From an uncultured Pseudomonadota bacterium (GTDB lineage Bacteria; Pseudomonadota; Gammaproteobacteria; Steroidobacterales; Steroidobacteraceae), in assembly GCA_903927005.1 (NCBI GenBank), contig CAIYLH010000119.1, positions 1-36,324 of the forward strand: a DNA stretch of 36,324 bases, read 5' to 3'. The notes beneath the pieces are model-generated. The model had not been told where the DNA came from. It ran no database searches and was given only the letters and a program-made list of their open reading frames with translations. Below, piece by piece: positions 1 through 6,141 of the stretch (position 1 is the stretch's first letter; each line of letters starts with the position of its first letter). The position numbers and the translations under genes are program-made.

Positions 1-21
1 CGCTGGATGTGTGGTGAGTGC

Positions 22-195
22 CGGTGTGCTCACGACCGCGACGGCAACGTCGCGAAAGCCATCCTTAGCCGCGAGGGGGTGTCCCTCGTCCGTGCACGGG
101 AACGAGTCATCGCCACGGCACGCGCGGGCAAGCCGGACACCTCGTCCGCGCAAGGCTAAGGAAAGCGCGTGTCGGGGCGGCGGCATGAGCACCAG
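22..195. repeat. Left copy of a 174-base inverted repeat, internally palindromic
   Basis: This stretch is the reverse complement of 36151-36324, with 173 of 174 bases identical and no gaps. It holds nested inverted repeats: TCCTTAGCC (62-70) with GGCTAAGGA (154-162), GGTGTCC (78-84) with GGACACC (135-141), and a central dyad at 85-106 around CCGTGCACGG. The element appears to end at GAGCACCAG near 195, because the bases beyond differ between copies. A small open frame runs through it, but the matching peptides in other copies are explained by the repeat, so I do not call a gene. The first 21 bases lie outside the alignable part only because the other copy is cut by the window end. Confidence 0.9.
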
Positions 196-327
196 GTCTC
201 AATCGTCGCCCGCATAAAGAAAAGCCAATTCCGCCCATGGGGAGTAGCGAAGCAGCGAGGTAGGTGTGTCAGGGTGCCCGCGCCACCGACTGGCCAAGGA
301 AAAGCGTTCAGCAATCCGCTTGAAGGA

Positions 328-349
328 TGTTGGTAAATCTGCCAACATT
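328..349. promoter_or_regulatory. Candidate operator of the HigBA-like module
   Basis: ATGTTGG (328-334) and CCAACAT (343-349) form a perfect 7-base inverted repeat with an 8-base spacer, ending 23 bases before the ATG at 373. Autorepression through a palindrome just ahead of the first gene is usual for HigBA-type modules, so this is the natural binding site for the antitoxin at 714-1037. A weak -35-like TTGAAG (321-326) overlaps it. The binding role is inferred from position only. Confidence 0.5.
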
Positions 350-372
350 CAAAGCGAAATGGGCAGAAAAGA

Positions 373-717
373 ATGAGACCAACGCGGCCGGTATCCTAGC
401 TCACGCCTGCGCGAAAAGCGTTTGAGGCATTTCCCGACGGCGCGCGGCAGATAGTGATCGATGCTTTGAGCGTTGCCGCCGAAGGTGGCATGGCGGGAAT
501 CGCCAAGCCGATGAAAGGCCTCGGGTCGGGGGTGTTTGAGGTTGCGTTGCCGTTCCGGGGCAATGCCTTTCGGGTGGTCTATGCGGTGCAGCTTGGGGAC
601 GAGCTGTGGGTGGTCCATGCGTTTCAGAAAAAGTCGACGCAAGGCATCAAGACCCCGAAACACGAGATCGACTTGATCAAGGACCGGTTGAAGCGACTGA
701 AGGAGATGCTGCGATGA
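373..717 (+). pseudogene. HigB/RelE-superfamily toxin (phage Gp49-like) interrupted by an amber codon
   Basis: The frame resembles Gp49-like/HigB toxins (PF05973), mRNA-cleaving members of the RelE/ParE fold. The core is recognisable: KAFEAFPDGARQ, then KPMKGLGSGVFEV, FRVVYAV, and the C-terminal VVHAFQKKSTQGIKTP, which is characteristic. Translating from the ATG at 373 gives MRPTRPVS, a TAG at 397-399, then LTPARKAFEAFP. Family members from memory often have an aromatic residue such as Trp there, so a TGG-to-TAG change is likely. The next in-frame start is a GTG at 454, which would give an 87-residue protein lacking the first strand and helix. The stop overlaps the antitoxin start as ATGA (714-717). 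The toxin is probably inactive unless the stop is read through or the short form works. Family call is fairly sure; loss of function is inference. Confidence 0.7.
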
Positions 718-1037
718 AAAAGGAACCGCTTGAGCTTATCCGCGGGAGCGGAAACATCTATCGGGACTTTGATGTCCCGGATGCCGACGTTCGCCAGTTG
801 AAGGCAATCCTGGCGGCAGAGATCATCAAGACGCTCGACAAAAAGGGTCTCACTGTAAGAAAGGCGCAGAGCCTCACCGGGATCGATGCCGGAGATTTCT
901 CGCGCGTTCGAAACGCGGATTTCCGGCGCATCAGCGTCGAGCGCCTCATGGCGATGATCAATGGGCTAGGCTCACGCGTGGAAGTGGCGGTGACGCTGCG
1001 ACGTGCGGAGACAAGGCACGCGGCAGCGGTGGCCTGA
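714..1037 (+). CDS. HigA-like XRE-family antitoxin
   Basis: This 107-residue protein matches the HTH_37/XRE antitoxins that accompany Gp49-like toxins. After an N-terminal stretch with YRDFDVPDADVRQLKAILAA, the helix-turn-helix lies around residues 40-75 (KGLTVRKAQSLTGIDAGDFS, then RISVERLMAMINGLG). The tail VEVAVTLRRA is the usual C-terminal strand. It should neutralise the toxin encoded just upstream and repress the operon, probably at the palindrome 328-349. The ATG overlaps the toxin stop by four bases, so the two are translationally coupled; longer in-frame starts inside the toxin gene are rejected. The antitoxin frame is intact although the toxin frame is broken. Confidence 0.8.
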   Translation: MKKEPLELIRGSGNIYRDFDVPDADVRQLKAILAAEIIKTLDKKGLTVRKAQSLTGIDAGDFSRVRNADFRRISVERLMAMINGLGSRVEVAVTLRRAETRHAAAVA

Positions 1038-1162
1038 TCCGTGAAAAGCGGGTACGAAAGCGGGTACAAAACGCGCTGCCGCAGTGACATTGCGAGCAGC
1101 GGCGCGGGGTTACCGGCGCAATTGCTGTTTAACGCCGAAACCGCTCGCGAGGAAGGCTCCCC

Positions 1163-1436
1163 ATGGCTAAGAAGAAGGTCCGTAGCGTGTGGCACGATCT
1201 CTATCCGGAGGACCAGGCCGCCGAGATGGAAATGCGCTCACTCCTGCTCGAGGGGCTCGGAGCCTAGTTGGCCGAGTCAGGCCTGACTCAGACTCGGGCG
1301 GCTAAGATCCTCCGGGGTCACTCAGGCGCGGGTGTCGGATCTGAAGCGTGGCAAGATCAGCTCGTTCAGCCTCGACCTGCTCGTCCGCCTCGCGGCTAAG
1401 GCCGGCCTTAATCCGAAATTGAAGCTCGCGGCCTGA
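1163..1436 (+). pseudogene. Decayed HigA2-like XRE antitoxin (amber plus frameshift)
   Basis: From the ATG at 1163, with a GAGGAAGG ribosome site just upstream, the frame reads MAKKKVRSVWHDLYPEDQAA and continues to a TAG at 1265-1267. It resumes as LAESGLTQTRAAKILR, then shifts by one base in the G run 1314-1317. In the new frame it reads VTQARVSDLKRGKISSFSLD and ends KLKLAA before TGA at 1434-1436. Together these make a typical HTH_37 antitoxin of about 90 residues, in which VTQxRVSDLxRGKI is the recognition-helix signature. Two separate lesions show that it is a pseudogene. No matching toxin frame was recognised beside it. Confidence 0.75.
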
Positions 1437-1689
1437 GGCATTCGGCGACTGAATTCTCACCGTTTGGGCTGATCTGCTGGCACCAGCGAGCGAATGGGCG
1501 GTTTCGAAATGGGCGACAGCCCTCACCCGGCCAAAAGATAGGCTTTCCCACCCAACCAAGTGCTTACTACGTTGCCGGAGTCTCCCGATCCCTGACCCCC
1601 AATAACTTTCCATCCGTGCGCGGCGATCCCGCAATTAGGTGCGGTGTCTGTTGATTGCCACCACCCTCCAAACTTACCAAGGAACAGCC

Positions 1690-2199
1690 ATGACCAGCCC
1701 CATGTATACCGAATCAGTCCCCGTCTTCAAGCAACTGCTGACGGCTTTGAAAGCCATTCTGGCGCAGGCCGACGCACATGCTGCCGCCAAATCGATAGAA
1801 CCAGACGCATTGTTGCAGGCACGCTTGTATCCAGACATGTTTCCGCTGCTCAAACAAGTGCAGATCGCTGCCGATTTTTCTCGCGGGATATCGGCACGCC
1901 TAGCAGGCATTGAGGTGCCCGTTTATGAAGGCAAAGAAAAGAGCTTTGCCGATCTCGATGCACTATTAGCCCGGACACTGGAGTTTCTTGATAGCGTGAA
2001 GTCCACCCAATTCGAAGGTAGCGAAACGAAGGAGATCGTGTTGCGTCCTGGTACGCCTAAAGAAAAGAAGCTGAGCGGTCAGGCGTATCTCGCCAACTAC
2101 GGCTTGCCGCAGTTCTTCTTTCATGTCACCACCGCCTACAACCTTTTGCGCCACAACGGGTTAAGTATCGGCAAGCGTGACTACATGGGCGCGTACTAA
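1690..2199 (+). CDS. DUF1993 family protein
   Basis: This 169-residue protein fits the DUF1993 family (PF09351), small helical proteins of unknown function related to the DinB-like four-helix fold. Typical features are the start MYTESVPVFKQLLTALKAIL, the segment ARLYPDMFPLLKQVQIAADF, and a late YLANYGLPQFFFHVTTAYNL with LRHNG near the end. The ATG at 1690 has a good ribosome site (AAGGAAC); an upstream in-frame start at 1639 would add residues unlike the family. No signal peptide or membrane segment is seen. It stands alone, with decayed genes on both sides, so the context says nothing about function. Confidence 0.8.
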   Translation: MTSPMYTESVPVFKQLLTALKAILAQADAHAAAKSIEPDALLQARLYPDMFPLLKQVQIAADFSRGISARLAGIEVPVYEGKEKSFADLDALLARTLEFLDSVKSTQFEGSETKEIVLRPGTPKEKKLSGQAYLANYGLPQFFFHVTTAYNLLRHNGLSIGKRDYMGAY

Positions 2200-2228
2200 C
2201 CGTGCCGTGTCATTCGCGAGATTGATGA

Positions 2229-2387
2229 ACCCGTGCCCCGCCAGATGCTGGTCAGGGCGTTACACTTCGCAAGCACTCGTTGGTACAGGACGCCGAGATC
2301 AGCTCACTCAAGGGCGCGCAGATCACAGCGATTCATGCAACGCTCATCGCGCTGCGGCTCAAGGATCAGGTCGTCGCACAGCGTTAA
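2229..2387 (+). pseudogene. 3' remnant of an unidentified gene
   Basis: After two consecutive TGA codons (2223-2228), a frame stays open to TAA at 2385-2387. It encodes about 52 residues ending in a helical stretch (ISSLKGAQITAIHATLIALR, then LKDQVVAQR). There is no convincing start codon or ribosome site, and a GC-rich hairpin follows 15 bases after the stop, as at the end of a real gene. I read it as the tail of a truncated gene, possibly of phage or island origin, but recognise no family. Confidence 0.3.
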
Positions 2388-2401
2388 TGTCCGTCCCTAC
2401 A

Positions 2402-2422
2402 GCCCCGGCTCAGTGCCGGGGC
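2402..2422 (+). terminator. Hairpin terminator candidate
   Basis: GCCCCGGC (2402-2409) and GCCGGGGC (2415-2422) form a perfect 8-base-pair stem with a 5-base loop, followed by CGTTT. The T tract is short, so termination may be weak. It sits just downstream of the gene remnant ending at 2387. Confidence 0.5.
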
Positions 2423-2567
2423 CGTTTCACGCTGCCCTTTAGCTGTATTGGTGTCCGGCTGCTCCGGGTCAACCGCGAGCGCTGAGTCAGGTCCGATGGG
2501 GATTCAGCCGGAGCATCAGTGTCATCGGTTGGAATGGCGGGATCTGGAGTCCGTCATATTCCTAGAT

Positions 2568-2645
2568 AACCAGCGCGCGTCGTCGTGAAGAGCATGAACC
2601 GGCAGCCCACGGACGCCGGCATTTTAGGTGATCGCCTCCAACCTT
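2568..2645. repeat. Left copy of ~77-base direct repeat flanking hipBA
   Basis: This segment aligns in the same orientation with 4591-4667, with roughly four bases in five identical and one single-base gap. Shared blocks include GCGCGCGTCGTCGTG, AGAGCATGAACC and CGCCGGCATTTT. It ends exactly where the first hipBA palindrome begins (2646). On the reverse strand both copies encode a similar peptide containing TTTRAG, so the repeat may be the scar of a coding sequence split or duplicated when the module arrived. Confidence 0.8.
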
Positions 2646-2761
2646 GTTTCCCGATCGGGAAACACATATTCAATCCATGCCTCAACAACATTAGAATTCC
2701 CGATCGGGAAATAAAGCTTGCGCATAGCCCGATTGGGACCGATAATTTCCCGAACGGGAAA
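2646..2761. promoter_or_regulatory. Array of four HipB-type palindromic operators
   Basis: Four related palindromes precede hipB: 2646-2663 (perfect, core TTTCCCGATCGGGAAA), 2697-2710 (perfect, TTCCCGATCGGGAA), 2728-2737 (shorter, CCCGATTGGG), and 2746-2761 (TTTCCCGAACGGGAAA). Their centres lie about 49, 29 and 21 bases apart. The last ends 11 bases before the hipB ATG. HipB dimers are known to bind several palindromes upstream of hipBA and bend the DNA, so autorepression by the downstream HipB is the likely role. The hipBA promoter must lie within or beside this array. Confidence 0.8.
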
Positions 2762-2772
2762 TAGCTCAAGCC

Positions 2773-3033
2773 ATGACATCCATTCGATCACCCCAACAGC
2801 TAGCGCGCGCCCTGCGTGCCGCTCGCAAGCAGCTCGGGCTGACACAGCCCCAGCTGGCGCTGGCGGCAGGGGTTGGTGTGCGTTTCATTGTTGACCTTGA
2901 GGCAGGCAAGCCCACCTTGCGACTGGCAAACGTGCTGCGGGTCATTGATAGCTTGGGGGGAGAGATCCAGTTGCGCGGATTGCCCTCTGCTGCGGCCGAT
3001 GACCAAGGTGAAGGTGGTGACCATGGCGCATGA
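2773..3033 (+). CDS. hipB: HipB-like XRE antitoxin/repressor
   Basis: This 86-residue protein is a helix-turn-helix regulator of the HipB type. The HTH spans about residues 10-62, with RKQLGLTQPQLALAAGVGVR and the dimer-forming part DLEAGKPTLRLANVLRVIDS, as in HipB proteins. It should bind and restrain the HipA kinase and repress the operon at the four palindromes immediately upstream. The ATG at 2773 lies 11 bases after the last palindrome, with only a weak ribosome site. The tail after IQLRGL is low-complexity and overlaps the start of hipA by 11 bases, indicating coupled translation. Confidence 0.85.
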   Translation: MTSIRSPQQLARALRAARKQLGLTQPQLALAAGVGVRFIVDLEAGKPTLRLANVLRVIDSLGGEIQLRGLPSAAADDQGEGGDHGA

Positions 3034-4309
3034 GTTGGCAGTCTGGCTTTTCGCCGATCGTATCGGCACGCTGGCGCTGGTCGATGGCCGACTGAACTTT
3101 TGCTACGCACCAGACTGGCTGTCGCAGCAAGACGCTATTGCCTTGTCCGCTTCGCTGCCCCTGCAAGCCGAGCCGTTCGACGATCGCAAAACGCGTCCCT
3201 TCTTTGCTGGTCTGCTGCCTGAAGGGCAGATGCGCCGCCTGATCGCGCAGCAGTTCCAGGTGTCTGGCCAGAACGACTTTGCGTTGCTGGACCTCATCGG
3301 CGGCGAATGCGCTGGTGCCGTGACGTTCATTGAAGTGGGGCAGATCTTGCCTGTGCCTACCCGCAACGATGACATTCAATGGTTGAGTGACGAGGACGTC
3401 GTTGCCCTCCTTGATGAATTGCCGCGCCGCCCCATGCTGGCGGGGAAAGACGGCTTGCGACTTTCATTGGCTGGCGCTCAAGACAAACTACCGGTGGTGT
3501 TCGACGGTGCACGCCTTGGGCTGCCCCTCAATGGCACGCCCAGCTCCCACATCTTGAAACCCGCCATTCACGCTGTTGAAGACAGTGTGATCAACGAGAG
3601 GTTTTGCATGGCGTTGGCTGAGGCCATGCAGCTCCAACCAGCGAAATCAAAAGTTCACCAGGTGTTGGATCACTCGTTTCTGCTGGTTGAGCGTTACGAC
3701 CGGCTGATCAATGCCCAAGGACACCGACAACGCCTTCATCAAGAGGATTTCTGCCAGGCGCTGGGTGTGGTGCCAGAAATGAAATACCAACATGAAGGCG
3801 GTCCGGATTTAGCCCTGTGCTTCGATCTGGTACGCCGCGCGACACGGCCCAGTGCCCCGCAGGTCCTGCGACTGCTCGACTACGTGATTTTCAATGCGCT
3901 GATCGGCAATCATGATGCGCACGCCAAGAATTTCTCACTGCTGTATTCAGGCAAGGCACCCGTTCTGACGCCGTTCTACGACACGCTCTCGACGGCGGTA
4001 TATCCAACGCTGACGCCAAAGATGGCGATGAAAATCGGTAGCAAATATAAGTTCAGCGAAGTCCAGGCACGGCACTGGGAGCAGTTTGCAGAAAGCGTCG
4101 GGCTTACAAAAGCACAGGCCAAGAGGCGCATTTTGGAGTTGGCAAAATTACTGCCAGCCACTGCGCGCAGGCTGCAGGCTGAGCCTGGACACAGCTTTGC
4201 TGGCAATGCCGTAGTTGAGCGAATCAATGCATTGATTGAGCAGCACTGCACTTTGACGATCCGACGGCTGACCCACCCGACAGACGGCGAAAGTGTTGCT
4301 CCTGACTGA
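3023..4309 (+). CDS. hipA: HipA-family serine/threonine kinase toxin
   Basis: This 428-residue protein has the length and layout of HipA kinases, which phosphorylate glutamyl-tRNA synthetase or similar targets and induce growth arrest and persistence. The N-terminal subdomain has the usual couple-hipA pattern (FCYAPDWL, LPLQAEPF, FFAGLLPEG). Next come a serine-containing loop (LSLAGAQDKLPVV), the strand HILKP, and LLVERYDR. The catalytic motif NHDAHAKNFS gives Asp298 and Asn303, and PFYD gives metal-binding Asp320, with spacing close to E. coli HipA. It looks intact. I chose the ATG at 3023, preceded by AAGGTGG; an in-frame ATG at 2999 is the alternative. The module lies between two direct repeats, which suggests acquisition as a cassette. 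Confidence 0.9.
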   Translation: MAHELAVWLFADRIGTLALVDGRLNFCYAPDWLSQQDAIALSASLPLQAEPFDDRKTRPFFAGLLPEGQMRRLIAQQFQVSGQNDFALLDLIGGECAGAVTFIEVGQILPVPTRNDDIQWLSDEDVVALLDELPRRPMLAGKDGLRLSLAGAQDKLPVVFDGARLGLPLNGTPSSHILKPAIHAVEDSVINERFCMALAEAMQLQPAKSKVHQVLDHSFLLVERYDRLINAQGHRQRLHQEDFCQALGVVPEMKYQHEGGPDLALCFDLVRRATRPSAPQVLRLLDYVIFNALIGNHDAHAKNFSLLYSGKAPVLTPFYDTLSTAVYPTLTPKMAMKIGSKYKFSEVQARHWEQFAESVGLTKAQAKRRILELAKLLPATARRLQAEPGHSFAGNAVVERINALIEQHCTLTIRRLTHPTDGESVAPD

Positions 4310-4590
4310 TTGCGGACGCGGGGGCGGACGCAGTTTCTCAAAGACATTGCAGACCAATCCGAGATCACAACGGCATCGAGCGTCCTCAGCTTTGGACTTT
4401 CAATCCCCGGTTTTCGGTCGTGTTTTCCGCCTGCTGCGGCGTACGCGAGAAATTTCTCGGCTCCTACAGATATCAAGCGATCCACTGCAGCCCGGCAACG
4501 AGCGCGGCATGAGCGCCAAAAACCGAGCCGCTGCTCCTTGTGCTGGCGCTGCTGTCGCAGCCGGGTCAGCGCGTCCTTGCGCTACCGTAG
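4310..4590. other. Spacer after hipA without a supported gene
   Basis: Open frames on both strands here have no family resemblance, no good ribosome sites and are short. No hairpin with a T tract is obvious after hipA. The non-coding stretch runs to 4792, and its right part holds the second copy of the flanking repeat (4591-4667). Confidence 0.5.
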
Positions 4591-4667
4591 AACCGGCGCG
4601 CGTCGTCGTGCAGAGCATGAACCAGCAGCGCCTGGCGCCGGCATTTTGAGCGACAGCCTCAGACCTT
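4591..4667. repeat. Right copy of ~77-base direct repeat flanking hipBA
   Basis: This is the direct-orientation partner of 2568-2645. Sequence similarity begins at AACC and ends at ACCTT in both. The pair encloses about 1.9 kb consisting of the operator array and hipBA. The copies have drifted (about 80 percent identity), so this is not a fresh target-site duplication. Confidence 0.8.
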
Positions 4668-4792
4668 TGCCGTCGGATGACCGACCAGTTGGCGGCCGCG
4701 CGACAGCCAACGAACATCCGCCAACACCCGCTGGTAGGCGGCGGGCCGGAAATTAGGCAAGATGGACGCCCCCGTACTCGGTCGGAGACTCA

Positions 4793-5227
4793 ATGAGTTA
4801 CGTCAGCAACAGCCTGCTCCCCGGGGAACAGATCACACACGAAACCCGCCTGCACAAGGCGATGTTCTTTTGGCCGGCCGTAGGCACCCTGGCGGCGCTG
4901 GCCACACTGTTCGTGGCAACGACCGGGGGCGGCGTACTCGTCGCTGTAGCCGCGCTATACGGCGGCAGCGCCTGGCTGCGCTACCGCTCCTCGGAATTCG
5001 CAGTCACGAACAAGCGCGTCATCATCAAGGTCGGCATCCTTCACCGCCGAACGGTGGAAATGCTGCTCAACAAGGTCGAGGCTATTTCCGTCGATCAGGG
5101 CCTGGGTGGACGACTGCTCGACTACGGCACGATCGTCGTTGTCGGCAGCGGCGGCACACGCGAGCCGTTCGAGCGGATCGCAGGCCCGCTGGAGTTCCGG
5201 CGGGCCGTGCAGGCAGCCACGCTCTAG
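4793..5227 (+). CDS. PH domain-containing membrane protein (bPH2/DUF304)
   Basis: This 144-residue protein matches the bacterial PH domain family bPH_2 (PF03703), also seen in YdbS-like proteins. It begins with the typical SLLPGEQITHETRLHKAMFF, continues with two hydrophobic segments (about residues 24-60), and then has the diagnostic core SEFAVTNKRVIIKVGILHRR, TVEMLLNKVEAISVDQGLGG and DYGTIVVVGSGG. Family members are inner-membrane proteins of unclear role. The ATG at 4793 fits the family start. The methyltransferase gene follows 61 bases later and may be cotranscribed. Confidence 0.85.
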   Translation: MSYVSNSLLPGEQITHETRLHKAMFFWPAVGTLAALATLFVATTGGGVLVAVAALYGGSAWLRYRSSEFAVTNKRVIIKVGILHRRTVEMLLNKVEAISVDQGLGGRLLDYGTIVVVGSGGTREPFERIAGPLEFRRAVQAATL

Positions 5228-5288
5228 CGCAGCGCCACCCGCCCTCCCCGCGGCCTATGCCGCCCCTTCAGACGCCCCGGGATCACAC

Positions 5289-5912
5289 GTGACGCACTCT
5301 TTCGACGTCGAGCGCCTGTACGCCGCCACCACCAGCGAGGAACTGACGGCCGAGTACGACCGCGTCGCCGAGTCCTATGACGCTGCGCTGATCGAAGACC
5401 ATGACTGGCGGATGCCTGAGATCATGGCGGGACTCACCGCCTGGCTGCTGCCACGAGACGCGCGCATTCTTGATGCCGCCTGCGGCACAGGACTCGTCGG
5501 CGAGGGCCTGAAGCGATTTGGGTTCACGGACCTGCACGGGCTGGATCTGTCGCCCGGCATGCTGGCGGTTGCCCAGCGCAAGGCCGTCTACCAAGGGCTC
5601 ACGCTCGCGCCCTTGGGCGGCACGCTGCCGTTTCCGAGCCATCACTTCGATGCCTTCGTCGTCTCCGGCGCCTTCACGCCCCAGCACGCACCGCCGGAAT
5701 CGCTGCACGACCTCTTGCGCATCACCCGTCCCGGCGGCTTTGCGATCTTCTCGCTGCGCAGCGACCAGCCTCCCCCCGGCTTCGCTGAGGAAATACAGCG
5801 CCTGACGGCCGCCGGTCGCTGGCAGCTGCTACGTGAAGGCGCAGAATTCCAGTCACTGCCGCTGGCAGAGCCGCACGTCCGCAACCGTCTTTACATCTAT
5901 CTGGTGCGTTGA
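5289..5912 (+). CDS. Class I SAM-dependent methyltransferase
   Basis: This 207-residue protein has a class I methyltransferase fold. Motif I is ILDAACGTGLVGEGL (about residues 59-73), followed by HGLDLSPGMLAVAQ with the acidic residue that binds the ribose of S-adenosylmethionine, and later GAFTPQHAPPESLHDLLRIT and GGFAIFSLRSD. The overall pattern resembles WBSCR27-like methyltransferases, whose substrates are unknown. The chosen start is GTG at 5289; the only upstream in-frame ATG lies inside the preceding gene, and downstream ATGs would remove the N-terminal helix. Substrate cannot be inferred. Confidence 0.8.
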   Translation: MTHSFDVERLYAATTSEELTAEYDRVAESYDAALIEDHDWRMPEIMAGLTAWLLPRDARILDAACGTGLVGEGLKRFGFTDLHGLDLSPGMLAVAQRKAVYQGLTLAPLGGTLPFPSHHFDAFVVSGAFTPQHAPPESLHDLLRITRPGGFAIFSLRSDQPPPGFAEEIQRLTAAGRWQLLREGAEFQSLPLAEPHVRNRLYIYLVR

Positions 5913-6141
5913 GCTGGCGCAGCGACCCGCCACCAGCGTCGTCCCCGCCGCAGCGCGGTCGCGCCCGCCGACAGCAGCATCTCGGCTCGGCAGCGGCATC
6001 GGCATCGGCTGCGCCCGTGCGTTGAGTGCTGACCGCCAGCAGCACCGCCAATGGTAATGTCGGTCCCGGCACGAGCAGGGGCGCCAATTCCCTGACCATC
6101 AGCGTCAATATCATTTCCAAATCCAGCTGGTCCGACACCGC

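Noticed and set aside
11-217. Small frame sharing a peptide (PRPRKAKESACRGGGMST) with frames at 35591-35779 and 36042-36320
   Set aside because: The similarity comes from the repeated DNA itself; there is no ribosome site, and the frame includes palindromic arms, so no gene is called.
1045-1071. Short tandem AGCGGGTACRAA pair, considered as an attachment site or repeat array
   Set aside because: Only two 12-base units are present, with no integrase or further copies nearby.
5913-6141. LacI-type operator before the GH81 gene
   Set aside because: Only an isolated TTTCCA half (about 6113) is seen, without a matching left half at the right distance.
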